A stretch of DNA of 64,000 nucleotides from Saccharopolyspora kobensis (GCF_900108315.1 NZ_FNVB01000005.1:558001-622000), one strand, 5' to 3'. Positions 11,000-20,672 are shown, counted from the stretch's first letter. Numbers and translations are program-made. Notes: generated by a model from the letters alone, not told the origin.

Positions 11000-11356
11000 C
11001 TATCTCGGCAGACCCAGCTTCCTGGCGCAGGCCGGCCAGGCGCTGAAGCCGCCGTTGGCCGCGCGCAGCACCTCGGCGATGGCGATCTGCTGCTCGCGCG
11101 TCGCCCGGTGCGGATACCGGTGGAACCGCTCACCGCCGTAGGCGGCCCACGTCGCGCGGCTGAACTGAAGCCCGCCGTAGTAGCCGTTGCCGGTGTTGAT
11201 CGACCAGTTCCCGCCCGACTCGCACTTCGCCAGCCGGTCCCAGACACCGGCGGCTTGCGCCGTACCCGGCGACACCGCCGTCGCCGACACCGCTCCGGAG
11301 AGCACGATGGCCGCCGCGGCGGTCGTCTTCGCGAAATTGCCGAACCTCATCGCCAT
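11000..11356 (-). CDS. Small secreted resuscitation-promoting factor-like transglycosylase
   Basis: A 118-residue secreted protein: cleavable signal peptide (about 1-36, ending TAQAA) and then only the Rpf lysozyme-like domain, [20 protein letters not shown], with catalytic Glu in CESGGNW. The domain is close to the C-terminal domain of the neighbouring RpfB (shared [16 protein letters not shown]), which suggests tandem duplication with loss of the other domains. The ATG at 11356 gives a proper signal peptide, so the in-frame extension to 11500 is not used. It resembles mycobacterial RpfC/E in layout. Confidence 0.93.
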   Translation of the reverse strand: MAMRFGNFAKTTAAAAIVLSGAVSATAVSPGTAQAAGVWDRLAKCESGGNWSINTGNGYYGGLQFSRATWAAYGGERFHRYPHRATREQQIAIAEVLRAANGGFSAWPACARKLGLPR

Positions 11357-11531
11357 CCTGACTGCCGTAACTCCGGTCGGGAGGGCCTCCGCCTGGCAGC
11401 GGCGGAGTTTCGGGGGATGCCCTCCACCCGGCTTCCGAAGTGGACGGTAGGTACGGCTCGGCGGACTGCAAGCGGGCGCGGTCGAACGCCCCAATAACAA
11501 AGGACAGCGGGTGAAGGAAGGCGGCCCCGGG

Positions 11532-12365
11532 TTACACCTGATCGAGCGCGAAGAGCCGCTCAGCAGTGGCCGTTGTCGCTACCACGAGTTCTTCCAGCGT
11601 CATGCCACGGAGTTCCGCAAGATCCCGCAGGGTGTAATTGACGCAGTAGGGCTCGTTCGGCTGGCCCCGGAACGGGTGCGGGGTGAGGAACGGCGCGTCG
11701 GTCTCCACCACCATCTGCTCCAGCGGCACCAGCCGCGCCGCCTCCCGCAGCCCCTTGGCGTTGCGGAAGGTCGCGGTCCCGGCGAACGAGAGCACGTACC
11801 CGGCGGCCACGCAGGCGCGCGCGAACTCGGCGTCACCGGAGAAGCAGTGGAACACCACCTTCTCCGGAGCGCCCTCCTCGGCGAGGATCCGCAGGATGTC
11901 CTGGTGCGCCTCGCGGTCGTGGATCATCAGCGGCTTGCCGCTGCGCTTGGCCAGGTCGATGTGCCAGCGGAACGCCTCCTGCTGCGGCTCCGGCGGCGAG
12001 TAGTCCCAGTAGTAGTCGAGCCCGGTCTCCCCGACCGCGACCACCCGCGGGTGCGCGACCAGCTCCTCCAGCACGGCGCGGTCGGCGTCGGCGAAGTCCT
12101 TGGTGCGGGTGGGGTGCAGCGCGACCGCGGCGAACACCCGGTCGTCCCACGTGGACGCCTCGACCGCCCACTGCGCCGAGGCGATGTCGTCGGCGACGGT
12201 CACCACCCGGCCGATCCCGGCGGCCTCCGCGCGGTCCACGACGGCGCGCACCTCGTCGGGCGTCTTCGCCCCGCAGGCGTCCAGGTGGGTGTGCGCGTCG
12301 ACGGCGAGCGCGGGCAGCGCCTCCGGCACCGGCGGCAGCTCCCGCTTCCGGTCCCGCTTGCTCAT
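11532..12365 (-). CDS. tatD: TatD-family metal-dependent hydrolase (DNase)
   Basis: Amidohydrolase-fold nuclease, 277 residues from the ATG at 12365, which has GGAGG-like ribosome binding sequence just upstream. Metal-binding motifs are visible: DAHTHLD near the N-terminus, [10 protein letters not shown] in the middle, [10 protein letters not shown], and VETDAPFL near the C-terminus. TatD enzymes cleave DNA 3' to 5' and have been linked to repair. It lies between metG and rpf as in mycobacteria (Rv1008). A 10-bp hairpin separates it from metG. Confidence 0.92.
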   Translation of the reverse strand: MSKRDRKRELPPVPEALPALAVDAHTHLDACGAKTPDEVRAVVDRAEAAGIGRVVTVADDIASAQWAVEASTWDDRVFAAVALHPTRTKDFADADRAVLEELVAHPRVVAVGETGLDYYWDYSPPEPQQEAFRWHIDLAKRSGKPLMIHDREAHQDILRILAEEGAPEKVVFHCFSGDAEFARACVAAGYVLSFAGTATFRNAKGLREAARLVPLEQMVVETDAPFLTPHPFRGQPNEPYCVNYTLRDLAELRGMTLEELVVATTATAERLFALDQV

Positions 12366-12389
12366 CGCAGCCTCCAGGTTCGACGCGGG

Positions 12390-12419
12390 GAGGGGCACCC
12401 GCGATCGCAGGTGCCCCTC
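12390..12419 (-). terminator. Hairpin terminator after metG
   Basis: Stem GAGGGGCACC/GGTGCCCCTC (12390-12399 with 12410-12419) with a 10-base loop, 16 bases past the metG stop and just before tatD. Confidence 0.7.
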
Positions 12420-12434
12420 ATCCCGTCGTTGGTG

Positions 12435-14228
12435 TCAGCTCTCGATCGGGGCCCACTCGGGCCCGGTCTCGCCCAGCTTCGGGTCCAGCTTGGCGAACAG
12501 CGGGCTCGGCTTGTTCAGCGGCCGGCCCACCTCGATGTCGGTGGAGCGCCACGCCGCCTGCTCGGCCGCGTACTCGCCCATCAGCACCGGGTACTCGATG
12601 CTCTCGTCGTCCAGGTCCGCGACCTCGCGGATCTCCGGCTGCGCCGACCAGACCCCGGTGCCGCCCAGCAGCTCGTGCACCTTCTGCGCCGAGTGCGGCA
12701 GGAACGGGGTGAGCAGCGTGTTGGCGTCCGAGACCACCTGCAGCGCGGTGTGCAGGACGGCGTCGCGCCGGTCCGGGTCGTCCTTGAGCTTCCACGGCTC
12801 CTGGTCGGACAGGTACTTGTTCGCCGCCGACACCACGCGCATCGCCTCCTGCGCGGCGGCCTTGAACCGGGACCGCTCCAGGTGTCCGCCGACGGTCCCG
12901 AAAGCGTTGCGGGACAACGCCTTCAGCTCCTCGTCCGCGGCCTTGGGCGCGGTCGGGGCGGGCACCGCGCCGTTGTTCTTCGCGGCCATCGAGATGGAGC
13001 GGTTGACCAGGTTGCCCCACTCGTTGGCCAGCTCGAAGTTGGTGCGGCGGACGAACTCGTCCCAGGTGAAGTCGGTGTCCTGGTTCTCCGGGCCGGCCAC
13101 CGAGATGAAGTAGCGCAGGGTGTCCGGGCCGAACTCGCGCAGGAAGTCCCGCACGTAGATCACCGTGCCGCGGGAGGTGGAGAACTTCGACCCGCTCATG
13201 GTGAGGAACTCGCTGGAGACGATCTCGTCCGGCAGGTTCAGGGTGCCGAAGGGGCCGGGCTCGCCGCCCTTGTCGCCCTGGCCGTTGTGGCCCATCAGCA
13301 GCGTCGGCCAGATCTGGGCGTGGAAGGTGATGTTGTCCTTGCCCATGAAGTAGTAGCCCTTGGCCGACGGGTCGGTCCAGTACTGCTTCCAGGCGTCCGC
13401 GTCACCGGTCCGGCGGGCCCACTCGACGCTGGCCGACAGGTAGCCGATCACCGCGTCGAACCACACGTAGAACCGCTTCATCGGCTGGTCGCGCCAGCCG
13501 TCCAGCGGGATCGGCACGCCCCAGTCCAGGTCGCGGCTGATCGCCCGCGGCCGCATGTCCTCGACCAGGTTCTGCGCGAACTTGAGCACGTTCGGCCGCC
13601 AGTCGGTGCGGGTGGACAGCCACTCGCCCAGCGACTCGGTGAACGCGGGCAGGTCCAGGAACAGGTGCTCGGTCTCCACGAACTGCGGCTTCTCGCCGTT
13701 GATCCGGGACACCGGGTTGATCAGGTCGGCCGGGTCGAGCTGGTTGCCGCAGTTGTCGCACTGGTCGCCGCGCGCACCGTCGTAGCCGCAGATCGGGCAG
13801 GTGCCCTCGATGTAGCGGTCGGGCAGCGTGCGGCCGGTGGACGGGCTGATCGCACCGGTAGTGGTCTTGGGCAGCACGTAGCCGTTGCGGTGCAGCGCGA
13901 GGAACAGCTGCTGGACGACCGCGTAGTGGTTGCCGGTGGTGGTGCGGGTGAACAGGTCGTAGGACAGCCCGAGGCCCTGCAGGTCCTCGGCGATGACCCG
14001 GTTGTACTTGTCGGCGAGCTGCCGGGTGGTCATGCCCTCCTTCTCGGCCTGCACCGAGATGGGGGTGCCGTGCTCGTCGGTGCCGGACACCATGAGCACC
14101 TGGTTGCCCGCCATTCGCTGGTAGCGCGAGAAGACGTCCGAGGGCACACCGAAGCCGGAGACGTGGCCGATGTGCCGCGGACCGTTGGCGTAGGGCCAAG
14201 CCACAGCGGTCAACACAGAGGCACTCAT
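12435..14228 (-). CDS. metG: Methionine--tRNA ligase
   Basis: Class I aminoacyl-tRNA synthetase that charges initiator and elongator tRNA-Met. The HIGH motif is at 19-22; a four-cysteine zinc site CPIC...CDNC lies at 144-160; the KMSKS loop is the variant SGSKFSTSR (345-353), as usual in actinobacterial MetG. The 597-residue length ends after the anticodon-binding helical domain, with no C-terminal EMAP-type dimer domain. Same strand as tatD downstream, separated by a hairpin. Confidence 0.97.
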   Translation of the reverse strand: MSASVLTAVAWPYANGPRHIGHVSGFGVPSDVFSRYQRMAGNQVLMVSGTDEHGTPISVQAEKEGMTTRQLADKYNRVIAEDLQGLGLSYDLFTRTTTGNHYAVVQQLFLALHRNGYVLPKTTTGAISPSTGRTLPDRYIEGTCPICGYDGARGDQCDNCGNQLDPADLINPVSRINGEKPQFVETEHLFLDLPAFTESLGEWLSTRTDWRPNVLKFAQNLVEDMRPRAISRDLDWGVPIPLDGWRDQPMKRFYVWFDAVIGYLSASVEWARRTGDADAWKQYWTDPSAKGYYFMGKDNITFHAQIWPTLLMGHNGQGDKGGEPGPFGTLNLPDEIVSSEFLTMSGSKFSTSRGTVIYVRDFLREFGPDTLRYFISVAGPENQDTDFTWDEFVRRTNFELANEWGNLVNRSISMAAKNNGAVPAPTAPKAADEELKALSRNAFGTVGGHLERSRFKAAAQEAMRVVSAANKYLSDQEPWKLKDDPDRRDAVLHTALQVVSDANTLLTPFLPHSAQKVHELLGGTGVWSAQPEIREVADLDDESIEYPVLMGEYAAEQAAWRSTDIEVGRPLNKPSPLFAKLDPKLGETGPEWAPIES

Positions 14229-14324
14229 GCCGACCAGACTACGGTTCGGAGCCGTGTGACCTCGAACGGGTTCCGGGTTCGCCGAGCGCGAGGCCGCGCG
14301 GCACGCCCCCGGGTTCGGAGGGAT

Positions 14325-14368
14325 GCGATTTCAATTGAAATCAGACGTCCGATTTCAATTGAAATCGC
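14325..14368. repeat. Family II 44-bp palindromic element, copy a
   Basis: GC-flanked arms GCGATTTCAATTGAAATC and GATTTCAATTGAAATCGC around the 8-base core AGACGTCC. It lies between the metG start and the lipase stop. AT-rich against its surroundings. Other copies: 17863, 17961, 24249 and 48055. Confidence 0.9.
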
Positions 14369-14394
14369 GTGACCACCGTCACCGGGGCGGCGGT

Positions 14395-15243
14395 TCAGCA
14401 GCGGACCGGTCGGGCGTTGGCCGGGTCCAGGGCGTTGCGGACCAGGCGGCCGACGTTGGGGTTGAAGGCCACCGCGACGTGCTCGGAGAAGTCGGCCGGG
14501 CAGACATCCTGCAGGACGATGTTGGTGGCGCCGTCGAGGTGGCCGCTGGTGTACGGGGTGACCAGCTGGTCGTACTTCGTCATGATCGTCGTGTACTCGA
14601 TGCCGGGCACCGCCGGGCCGTCGGCGTTGAGCTTCGTCATGAACTCCGAGTCCTTGAACAGCTGCCGGCACGAGCCGCACAGGTCGTCCGGGACCTCGCC
14701 GACGACCGGGATCTCCTCGGCCAGCCGGTCGAGCAGCTCGGAGGTGCTCTGCAGCGTGGTGCCGTCGTAGAGCGGGGTGATCGCGACGTAGCGCTGCACC
14801 TTGTCCGCGCCGCCGAGGAACTTCAGGTAGTACTGCGGCATCACGGTGCCCTCGGAGTGACCGACCAGGTCGACCTTCGCCGCGCCGGTGGCGGCCAGCA
14901 CGTCGTCGACGAACGCGGCCAGCTCGGGCGCGCTCTCCTCCATCGGCGCGAAACCGCCGGTGATCGGCGGGACCAGCGGCGGGCGGCCGTAGGTCAGGGC
15001 GTACACGCAGTAGCCCTCGCCGACCAGCTCCGGGCCCATGTACGCCCAGTTCGTCGACGCCGAGCCGCCGAGCCCGTGCACCAGCACGACGGGCGTCGGG
15101 TGCTCCTCGCTGGGCCGGCAGCTCCAGTCGTTGACACCGGGCGGCGCCGGTTCGGCGGTCGCGGGTTCGGCGGTCGCTGGGGTTGCCGCCGCGGTGACCG
15201 CGAGCAGCGCCGCCAATCCGGCCAGGGCACCTCTGATCCGCAT
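14395..15243 (-). CDS. Secreted lipase, alpha/beta-hydrolase (Lipase class 2 type)
   Basis: A 282-residue exported esterase/lipase. The ATG at 15243 begins a cleavable signal peptide (about 1-26), then a low-complexity AEPATAEPAPP linker. The mature part has the oxyanion-hole segment VLVHGLGG (54-60) and the nucleophile elbow GHSEG (128-132, Ser130). Two cysteines near DLCGSC and one at the C-terminus suggest disulfides in the secreted form. Streptomyces-type triacylglycerol lipases share this layout. Substrate is unknown. It lies between metG and the DUF4185 gene with no operon partner. Confidence 0.88.
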   Translation of the reverse strand: MRIRGALAGLAALLAVTAAATPATAEPATAEPAPPGVNDWSCRPSEEHPTPVVLVHGLGGSASTNWAYMGPELVGEGYCVYALTYGRPPLVPPITGGFAPMEESAPELAAFVDDVLAATGAAKVDLVGHSEGTVMPQYYLKFLGGADKVQRYVAITPLYDGTTLQSTSELLDRLAEEIPVVGEVPDDLCGSCRQLFKDSEFMTKLNADGPAVPGIEYTTIMTKYDQLVTPYTSGHLDGATNIVLQDVCPADFSEHVAVAFNPNVGRLVRNALDPANARPVRC

Positions 15244-15378
15244 GTTCGGCCTCACCTCGTCGTGGGGATCTTGCGAACCACAACGGCCGCAGATCACAAA
15301 GGTGACGCGCCGAAGCCGATCAGAATCAACACGACCGATCCCCCCGGTCACGAACCCGCAGGTCGCGATGGGCACCCG

Positions 15379-15438
15379 GTCGATTTCGCGAGAAATCGGC
15401 GTTCACCCGGGTGATGGTCGGTTCGTACGAGATCGCCC
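15379..15438. repeat. Family III palindromic element, copy b
   Basis: Intact arm 15379-15400 (GTCGATTTCGCGAGAAATCG type), core with CACCCGGGTG, and a diverged second arm 15417-15438. It lies between the DUF4185 gene stop and the lipase start. Confidence 0.7.
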
Positions 15439-15452
15439 GCTGGCGGTGGTGG

Positions 15453-16475
15453 TCAGGCGAGGTCGGCTCGGAACAGGTCGACGTTGTACGGGACCCACTG
15501 GGTGAGGGTGAAGTGGATCGCCGGGCCGTCCACCGACCACGGGTGCTGGAAGCCTCCGTAGAGCCCCGGGTACTGGGCGCCCGCCACCAGGACCTCGCCG
15601 TCGGTCCACGGTCCGGTCAGCTCCGGGGCCGTGCGCAGGACGATCGCCGCGCGGTGCTCGTCGAGGTGCACCGCGAACCACTGGCCGAAGTGGCGGTTGA
15701 ACTGCACCGACAGCTCCGCGACCGGAGCGCTGAGCACCGGCTCCGCGTCGAGCACGTCGCCGCTCCAGGCCGAGCCGGTCCAGTACTCGTAGGCGGCCGG
15801 TTCGAGCAGGTCTTCGGCGCGCACGCGGGCCAGGTACCCGGACCCGAACCGGCCGCTCGGGGTGCCGAGCAGGTGCACGCGGCCGTCGATCACACCGGCG
15901 AAGCCGATCATCTGGAACGGGTGCCCGCCCGGGTGGCGGCGGCGGAACCGGCTCCACCAGTGCTGCCCGCTGTTCGGCCACACCGCGGTCGGGGACTTGG
16001 TCCAGGTGTGGCCGCCGTCGTCGGAGTAGGCCAGCGCTCCGTAGTTCGTGTGCCACACGCCGGGCATCCCCCAGCGTCGGACGGACATGTAGTGCAGGTA
16101 GTTGCGGCCACCGATGGCGATGCCGGAGGTCGGGATGACGGTGTGCTCGCGCGCGGAGCGGTCGGCGGGCAGGAACTGGCCGGCCGCGCCGTCCTCGCGC
16201 GGGAGCACCCAGTCGAAGTCCAGCCCGGCGTCGAGATCGGTGCTGGTGGAGCGGGCTATGACGTTGAACCGCCAGTCGGCGTGCTTGGGCCCGGCGCCGC
16301 GGCCACCCCAGCCCTCGCCGTAGGTGTCGCCGAAGGCCACCAGCACGCCTCCGCGCCCGTCGTCCCACAGGATCCCCAGATCGGTGGCGGTGATCCCGAA
16401 CCGGCTGGCCGTGCGGTTGCGGGAATCCTCACCGGTGATCCGGGTGAGCCTCGTCGCACCCACCACGCGCACCAT
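15453..16475 (-). CDS. DUF4185 protein, candidate GH183 endo-D-arabinanase
   Basis: A 340-residue protein with the DUF4185 beta-propeller-like pattern: DLGILWDDGRGGVLVAFGDT near the start and repeated strand motifs such as YSDDGGHTW and QYPGLYGGFQHPW. DUF4185 members from mycobacteria were shown to be endo-D-arabinanases and placed in GH183 (from memory). Actinobacteria with arabinogalactan walls carry this polymer, so wall remodelling is a reasonable inference. No signal peptide is visible from the ATG at 16475, which is odd for a wall enzyme; export by another route or a different substrate are alternatives. Divergent from pabB across 91 bp. Confidence 0.75.
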   Translation of the reverse strand: MVRVVGATRLTRITGEDSRNRTASRFGITATDLGILWDDGRGGVLVAFGDTYGEGWGGRGAGPKHADWRFNVIARSTSTDLDAGLDFDWVLPREDGAAGQFLPADRSAREHTVIPTSGIAIGGRNYLHYMSVRRWGMPGVWHTNYGALAYSDDGGHTWTKSPTAVWPNSGQHWWSRFRRRHPGGHPFQMIGFAGVIDGRVHLLGTPSGRFGSGYLARVRAEDLLEPAAYEYWTGSAWSGDVLDAEPVLSAPVAELSVQFNRHFGQWFAVHLDEHRAAIVLRTAPELTGPWTDGEVLVAGAQYPGLYGGFQHPWSVDGPAIHFTLTQWVPYNVDLFRADLA

Positions 16476-16566
16476 GCCGCCACCGTACGCGGGGATCACG
16501 TTTCCGCAGGCCAACGATGCTGTCAGCGGTGGCCGGACGGCGTGCCGCGCAGGCCATACTGGCGCC

Positions 16567-17856
16567 GTGCCGGTTTTCACCCAGCCGATGGACGGGACGG
16601 CGAGCGCCGAGCAGGTGCTGCGCCGCTTGGCGGTGCGCGCGCGCCAGCGCGGACTGCCGCCGCCCGCTGCGCTGACCGGCGACTGGTTCGGCGGCTCCGC
16701 CGTGCTCGCGCCGTCGGTGCGGATCGACGCCACGCCGTCCGAGCGCGCCTTCACGACGGTCGACACCGCGCCGGTGCCCGCCGAGCCGGGCGGGCCGGTC
16801 GGCGGTGGCTGGATCGGCTATCTCGGCTACGGCCTCACCGATCCCGGCCGGCACCCGCACCCGCGGCGATTGCCCACCGCCGCGTGGGGCTGGGCCGATC
16901 ACGTGCTGCGGCGCGACGCGAGCGGCCAGTGGTGGTTCGAGGCGCTCGGCGTGGAGTCGCCCGAGCTGATCGCGGAGCTGGCCGAGGTGATCGCGTCCGA
17001 CGAGGTGCCGCCCGCGGACTGGGCGGCGGGGCCGGTGCGGCGCCCGGACCGCGACGAGCACGCCAAGGCGGTGCTGGGCTGCGTCGAGGAGATCGGCGCG
17101 GGCGAGATCTTCCAGGCCAACATCTGCAGCCGGTTCGAGGTGCCGTTCCGAGGTGATCCGCTGGAGGTGTTCGCCGCGGGCAGCGCGCGGTTCCGCCCGG
17201 CCCGGGCCGCCTACGTGGCCGGATCGTGGGGCGCGGTCGCGTCGCTGTCCCCGGAGCTGTTCCTCACCCGGCGCGGGCGGGTGGTGCACTCCAGCCCGAT
17301 CAAGGGCACGCTGCCGCGCCGGGGCCCGCAGGACGACCGCAACGCCGAGCTGCTCCGGGCGTCCGCGAAGGACGTCGCGGAGAACGTGATGATCGTGGAC
17401 ATGGCGCGCAACGACCTGGGCCGGGTCGCCGAGATCGGCCGGGTCACCGTGCCGCGGCTGCTGGACGTGCAGGCGCACCCGGGCGTGTGGCACCTGGTCT
17501 CGGACGTGCGGGCCGAGGTGCCCGCGGAGCTGCCGAACTCGGCGCTGCTGGCGGCGACGTTCCCGCCCGCGTCGGTCACCGGTGCGCCGAAGGTCCGCGC
17601 GCTGGAGCTGATCGCCGAGCTGGAGGCGCAGCCGCGCGACGTCTACTGCGGCGCGGTCGGCATGGTGTCCCCGGTGGCGGGGCTGGAGCTCAACGTGGCC
17701 ATCCGGACCCTGGAACACGCCGACGGCGTGTTCCACCTGGGCGTCGGCGGAGGCATCACGGCGGACTCGAACCCGGACCACGAGTGGCGCGAAGTCCTGG
17801 CCAAAGCCGCCCCGGCCCTCACCCTCCTCACCGCAACCCCACCCCCGGAGGGCTGA
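16567..17856 (+). CDS. pabB: Aminodeoxychorismate synthase component I
   Basis: Chorismate-utilising enzyme that makes 4-amino-4-deoxychorismate for folate. The 429-residue frame, started at GTG 16567, shows the family motifs AGEIFQANICSRF, SSPIKGTLPR, ENVMIVDMARNDLGRV and PPASVTGAPKVRALELI. No glutamine amidotransferase domain is fused, so PabA must be elsewhere. Anthranilate synthase component I is the nearest alternative, but the neighbourhood (metG, rsmI, pmt) matches mycobacterial pabB (Rv1005c). Confidence 0.9.
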   Translation: MPVFTQPMDGTASAEQVLRRLAVRARQRGLPPPAALTGDWFGGSAVLAPSVRIDATPSERAFTTVDTAPVPAEPGGPVGGGWIGYLGYGLTDPGRHPHPRRLPTAAWGWADHVLRRDASGQWWFEALGVESPELIAELAEVIASDEVPPADWAAGPVRRPDRDEHAKAVLGCVEEIGAGEIFQANICSRFEVPFRGDPLEVFAAGSARFRPARAAYVAGSWGAVASLSPELFLTRRGRVVHSSPIKGTLPRRGPQDDRNAELLRASAKDVAENVMIVDMARNDLGRVAEIGRVTVPRLLDVQAHPGVWHLVSDVRAEVPAELPNSALLAATFPPASVTGAPKVRALELIAELEAQPRDVYCGAVGMVSPVAGLELNVAIRTLEHADGVFHLGVGGGITADSNPDHEWREVLAKAAPALTLLTATPPPEG

Positions 17857-17862
17857 CCGGGT

Positions 17863-17906
17863 GCAATTTCAATTGAACTTAGACGTCTGATTTCAATTGA
17901 AATTGC
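17863..17906. repeat. Family II 44-bp palindromic element, copy b
   Basis: Arms GCAATTTCAATTGAACTT and GATTTCAATTGAAATTGC with core AGACGTCT, beginning seven bases after the pabB stop. Confidence 0.9.
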
Positions 17907-17926
17907 ACAATCCCTGACGCACCGCC

Positions 17927-17950
17927 GGTGTGTCGGGCACCCGACACACC
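17927..17950. terminator. Short perfect hairpin between pabB and rsmI
   Basis: GGTGTGTCGGG/CCCGACACACC with a 2-base centre. Together with the family II copies on both sides it fills the convergent pabB-rsmI gap; likely bidirectional terminator, or a cruciform-type palindrome. Confidence 0.5.
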
Positions 17951-17960
17951 GACGAGACGC

Positions 17961-18004
17961 GCAACTTCCATTGAAATCGACGACGTGATTTCCATTGAAA
18001 TTGC
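17961..18004. repeat. Family II 44-bp palindromic element, copy c
   Basis: Arm pattern GCAACTTCCATTGAAATC, core GACGACGT, arm GATTTCCATTGAAATTGC. The central dinucleotide of both palindromes changed from AATT to CATT in step, so each arm is now slightly imperfect. It ends ten bases from the rsmI stop. Confidence 0.85.
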
Positions 18005-18013
18005 CGTCTCGGC

Positions 18014-18847
18014 TCAGCGGCGGGCGGCGAGGACCGCGTCGTAGAGCTCCTTCTTGCGGACGCCCGCCAGCTCCGCGACCTCCGCCACCGCGTCCTTCAG
18101 CCGCACGCCCTCCGCAGCGCGCTGCTCCACCTGCTCCACCAGGTCCGCCGGGTCGGCCGCCTCCGGCTCGGCTCCGCCGAGCACCACGGTGATCTCCCCG
18201 CGCACGCCCTCGGCGGCCCAGGCCGCCAGCTCCGCGAGTCCGCCGCGGCGGATCTCCTCGTAGGTCTTGGTCAGCTCGCGGCAGACCGCCGCTCGCCGCT
18301 GCCCGCCGAGCACCTCGGCCGCATCGGCCAGCGCGTCGGCGAGCCGGTGCGGCGCCTCGAAGAACACGCAGGTGCGCTCCTCCGCCGCCAGCCGGCCGAA
18401 CCAGCGGCGCCGCTCGCCCTGCTTGCGCGGCGGGAACCCCTCGAAGCAGAAGCGGTCCGAAGGCAGTCCGGACACCGCCAGCGCGGTGGTGACGGCGGAC
18501 GGCCCGGGCAGGCACGTCACCGGCAGCTGCTCGGCGACGCACGCCGTGACCAGGCGGTACCCCGGATCCGACACGCTGGGCATGCCGGCGTCGGTGACCA
18601 GCAGCACGGTGCGGCCCTCGCGCAGCGCGTCGAGCAGCATCGGGGCGCGCGCCGTCTCGACGCCCTCGTAGTAGCTGACCACCTTGCCTGTCGGCACGAC
18701 GTCGAGCGCGCTGGCCAGCGCCCGCACCCGCCTGGTGTCCTCGGCGGCGACGACGTCGGCCGTGCCGAGGGCCTCGATCAGCCGCGCGGAGGCGTCGCGG
18801 ACGTCGCCGAGCGGTGTGGCGGCGAGCAGGAGCGTCCCGGAATCCAT
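18014..18847 (-). CDS. rsmI: 16S rRNA (cytidine(1402)-2'-O)-methyltransferase
   Basis: SAM-dependent tetrapyrrole-methylase-fold enzyme that 2'-O-methylates C1402 in the decoding centre. Conserved blocks are seen in order: LLLAATPLGDVRDASARLIE at the N-terminus, VAAEDTRRVRAL, VLLVTDAGMPSVSDPGYRLV, CLPGPSAVTTALAVSGLP and FEGFPPRK. The ATG at 18847 gives 277 residues. It is divergent from pmt with 107 bp between, the same arrangement as mycobacterial Rv1003-Rv1002c. Confidence 0.96.
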   Translation of the reverse strand: MDSGTLLLAATPLGDVRDASARLIEALGTADVVAAEDTRRVRALASALDVVPTGKVVSYYEGVETARAPMLLDALREGRTVLLVTDAGMPSVSDPGYRLVTACVAEQLPVTCLPGPSAVTTALAVSGLPSDRFCFEGFPPRKQGERRRWFGRLAAEERTCVFFEAPHRLADALADAAEVLGGQRRAAVCRELTKTYEEIRRGGLAELAAWAAEGVRGEITVVLGGAEPEAADPADLVEQVEQRAAEGVRLKDAVAEVAELAGVRKKELYDAVLAARR

Positions 18848-18954
18848 GACGGCGAGCCTAATGACGACGGCCCCGCCGCTCCCGCGTGGCTCTTTCCGCC
18901 GCGATCCACCGTCGGCGGACCGGGAACGCCGCCGGTCTCCTACGATCGGGGGTC

Positions 18955-20529
18955 GTGAGCGTCCTCGTCCCCACTCCCGGTGGCCGCAGCGCAGACGACC
19001 TCGTCCACGTCGGCCGCACGCCACCGGCGCGGCAGCCGGGCGAGAGCGATCCCCTCCCGCTGCTGGACGTGACGATGCCCTCCGACCGGCTCCGCGGCTG
19101 GCTGGTCACCCTCGTGATCACGCTGATCGCCGGCGTCGTGCGGCTGTGGGACCTCGGGCGCGCGACCAACGAGGGCACGCCGGTATTCGACGAGAAGCAC
19201 TACGTGCCGCAGGCGTGGCAGATGCTGCGCAACGGCGGTTACGAGGACAACCCCGGCTACGAGCTGGTCGCGCACCCGCCGGTGGGCAAGCAGCTGATCG
19301 CGATCGGCGAGTGGCTGCTGGGCTACAACCCGTGGGGCTGGCGGATCACGGCCGCGCTGAGCGGCGCGCTGATGGTGCTGCTGATCGTGCGCATCGCCCG
19401 CCGGATGACCCGCTCCACGATGCTCGGCGCGCTCGCCGGGATCCTGCTGATCTGCGACGGCGTCAGCCACGTGCAGTCGCGGGTCGGCATGCTCGACATC
19501 TTCCAGGCGATGTTCCTGCTGGCCGCGTTCGCCTGCCTGCTGGCCGACCGCGACCAGGTGCGCAGCCGGATGTGGCAGGTCTGCGTCGAGGGCAGGCTGG
19601 GCGACAGCCGGTGGGGGCCGCGGCTGGGATTCCGCTGGTGGCGGTTCGGGGCCGGGCTGATGCTCGGGCTGGCCTGCGGCGTCAAGTGGAACGGCATCTA
19701 CTACATCATGGCGTTCGGCCTGCTCAGCGTGATCTGGGATGCGCTGGCCAGGCGGGCGGCCGGAGTGCCGCGCCCGTGGCGGGCCGCGCTGCTGCGCGAC
19801 ACCGCGCCCGCGCTGTGGTCGCTGGTGGCGATCCCGCTGCTGGTGTACTTCGGGACCTGGGCGCTGTGGTTCGCCAGCGAGACCGCCACCGACCGGCACG
19901 CCGTGCTGGTCTCCGACGACGTGGGCCTGGGCTTCCTGCCGGATCCGCTGCGGTCGCTGCTCTTCTACCAGTTCAACGTGCTGGACTTCCACACCCACCT
20001 GGTGACGCCGAAGGAGCCGCACCCGTGGGAGTCGAAGCCGTGGGCGTGGCCGATGGGCATGCGGCCGATGCTCTACTACTACGAATCCGGGATGCCGGGT
20101 TGCGGGCGCTCCAGCTGCGTCGAGGCGACGATGCTGATCGGCACGCCGGCGATGTGGTGGCTGGCGCTGCCGGTCGCGGGCTGGGCGGTCTGGCGGGCGA
20201 CGAGCCGGATGGACTGGCGCTACGCCGCGGTGCTGGTCGGGTACGGCGCGGGTTACCTGCCGTGGTTCCTCAACCTGGACCGCCAGATGTACTACTTCTA
20301 CGCGACGCCGCTGGCACCGTTCCTGGTGCTGGGGATCGTGCTGGTGCTGGGCGAGGTGCTGGGCAGCAGCCGGGACCACTTCGAGCGGCGCCGCACCGGG
20401 CTGCTGACGGTGGCGCTGTACGTGGGCCTGGTGGTGGCCAACTTCATCTGGCTGTGGCCGATCCTCAACGGCGAGCCGATCACGCCCGAGCGCTGGCAGG
20501 CCGAGCTCTGGCTGCCCTCCTGGCGCTGA
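18955..20529 (+). CDS. pmt: Polyprenyl-phosphate-mannose--protein mannosyltransferase
   Basis: Multi-pass GT39 membrane enzyme that O-mannosylates proteins during Sec export. From GTG 18955 the protein has 524 residues. The first extracytoplasmic loop holds the catalytic acidic motif FDEKHYVPQAW and HPPVGKQLI; many transmembrane helices follow, then a C-terminal loop before the last helices. Known actinobacterial Pmt acts on secreted proteins and lipoproteins, so RpfB, MetQ and the exported hydrolases in this window are possible clients (inference). Confidence 0.95.
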   Translation: MSVLVPTPGGRSADDLVHVGRTPPARQPGESDPLPLLDVTMPSDRLRGWLVTLVITLIAGVVRLWDLGRATNEGTPVFDEKHYVPQAWQMLRNGGYEDNPGYELVAHPPVGKQLIAIGEWLLGYNPWGWRITAALSGALMVLLIVRIARRMTRSTMLGALAGILLICDGVSHVQSRVGMLDIFQAMFLLAAFACLLADRDQVRSRMWQVCVEGRLGDSRWGPRLGFRWWRFGAGLMLGLACGVKWNGIYYIMAFGLLSVIWDALARRAAGVPRPWRAALLRDTAPALWSLVAIPLLVYFGTWALWFASETATDRHAVLVSDDVGLGFLPDPLRSLLFYQFNVLDFHTHLVTPKEPHPWESKPWAWPMGMRPMLYYYESGMPGCGRSSCVEATMLIGTPAMWWLALPVAGWAVWRATSRMDWRYAAVLVGYGAGYLPWFLNLDRQMYYFYATPLAPFLVLGIVLVLGEVLGSSRDHFERRRTGLLTVALYVGLVVANFIWLWPILNGEPITPERWQAELWLPSWR

Positions 20530-20580
20530 GACCGGAGGCCCTCAACCCTCGGCTGACATCTCCATTTCCGCAGGTGGAGA

Positions 20581-20626
20581 CCCGTGAGTGTTTTGTGGGG
20601 CTATGGCACCACAAAACACTCACGGG
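20581..20626. repeat. Family I palindromic element, copy b (perfect hairpin)
   Basis: Perfect 18-bp stem CCCGTGAGTGTTTTGTGG / CCACAAAACACTCACGGG with a 10-base loop GGCTATGGCA, between convergent pmt and the ABC-2 permease gene. Confidence 0.9.
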
Positions 20627-20672
20627 CTCTGAACAGCGGAAACAGTGCTCAAGCCGGGACCATGACAGCCGC

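Noticed and set aside
14325-14368. CRISPR-like repeat units
   Set aside because: The palindromes are scattered tens of kilobases apart with no regular spacers and no cas genes.
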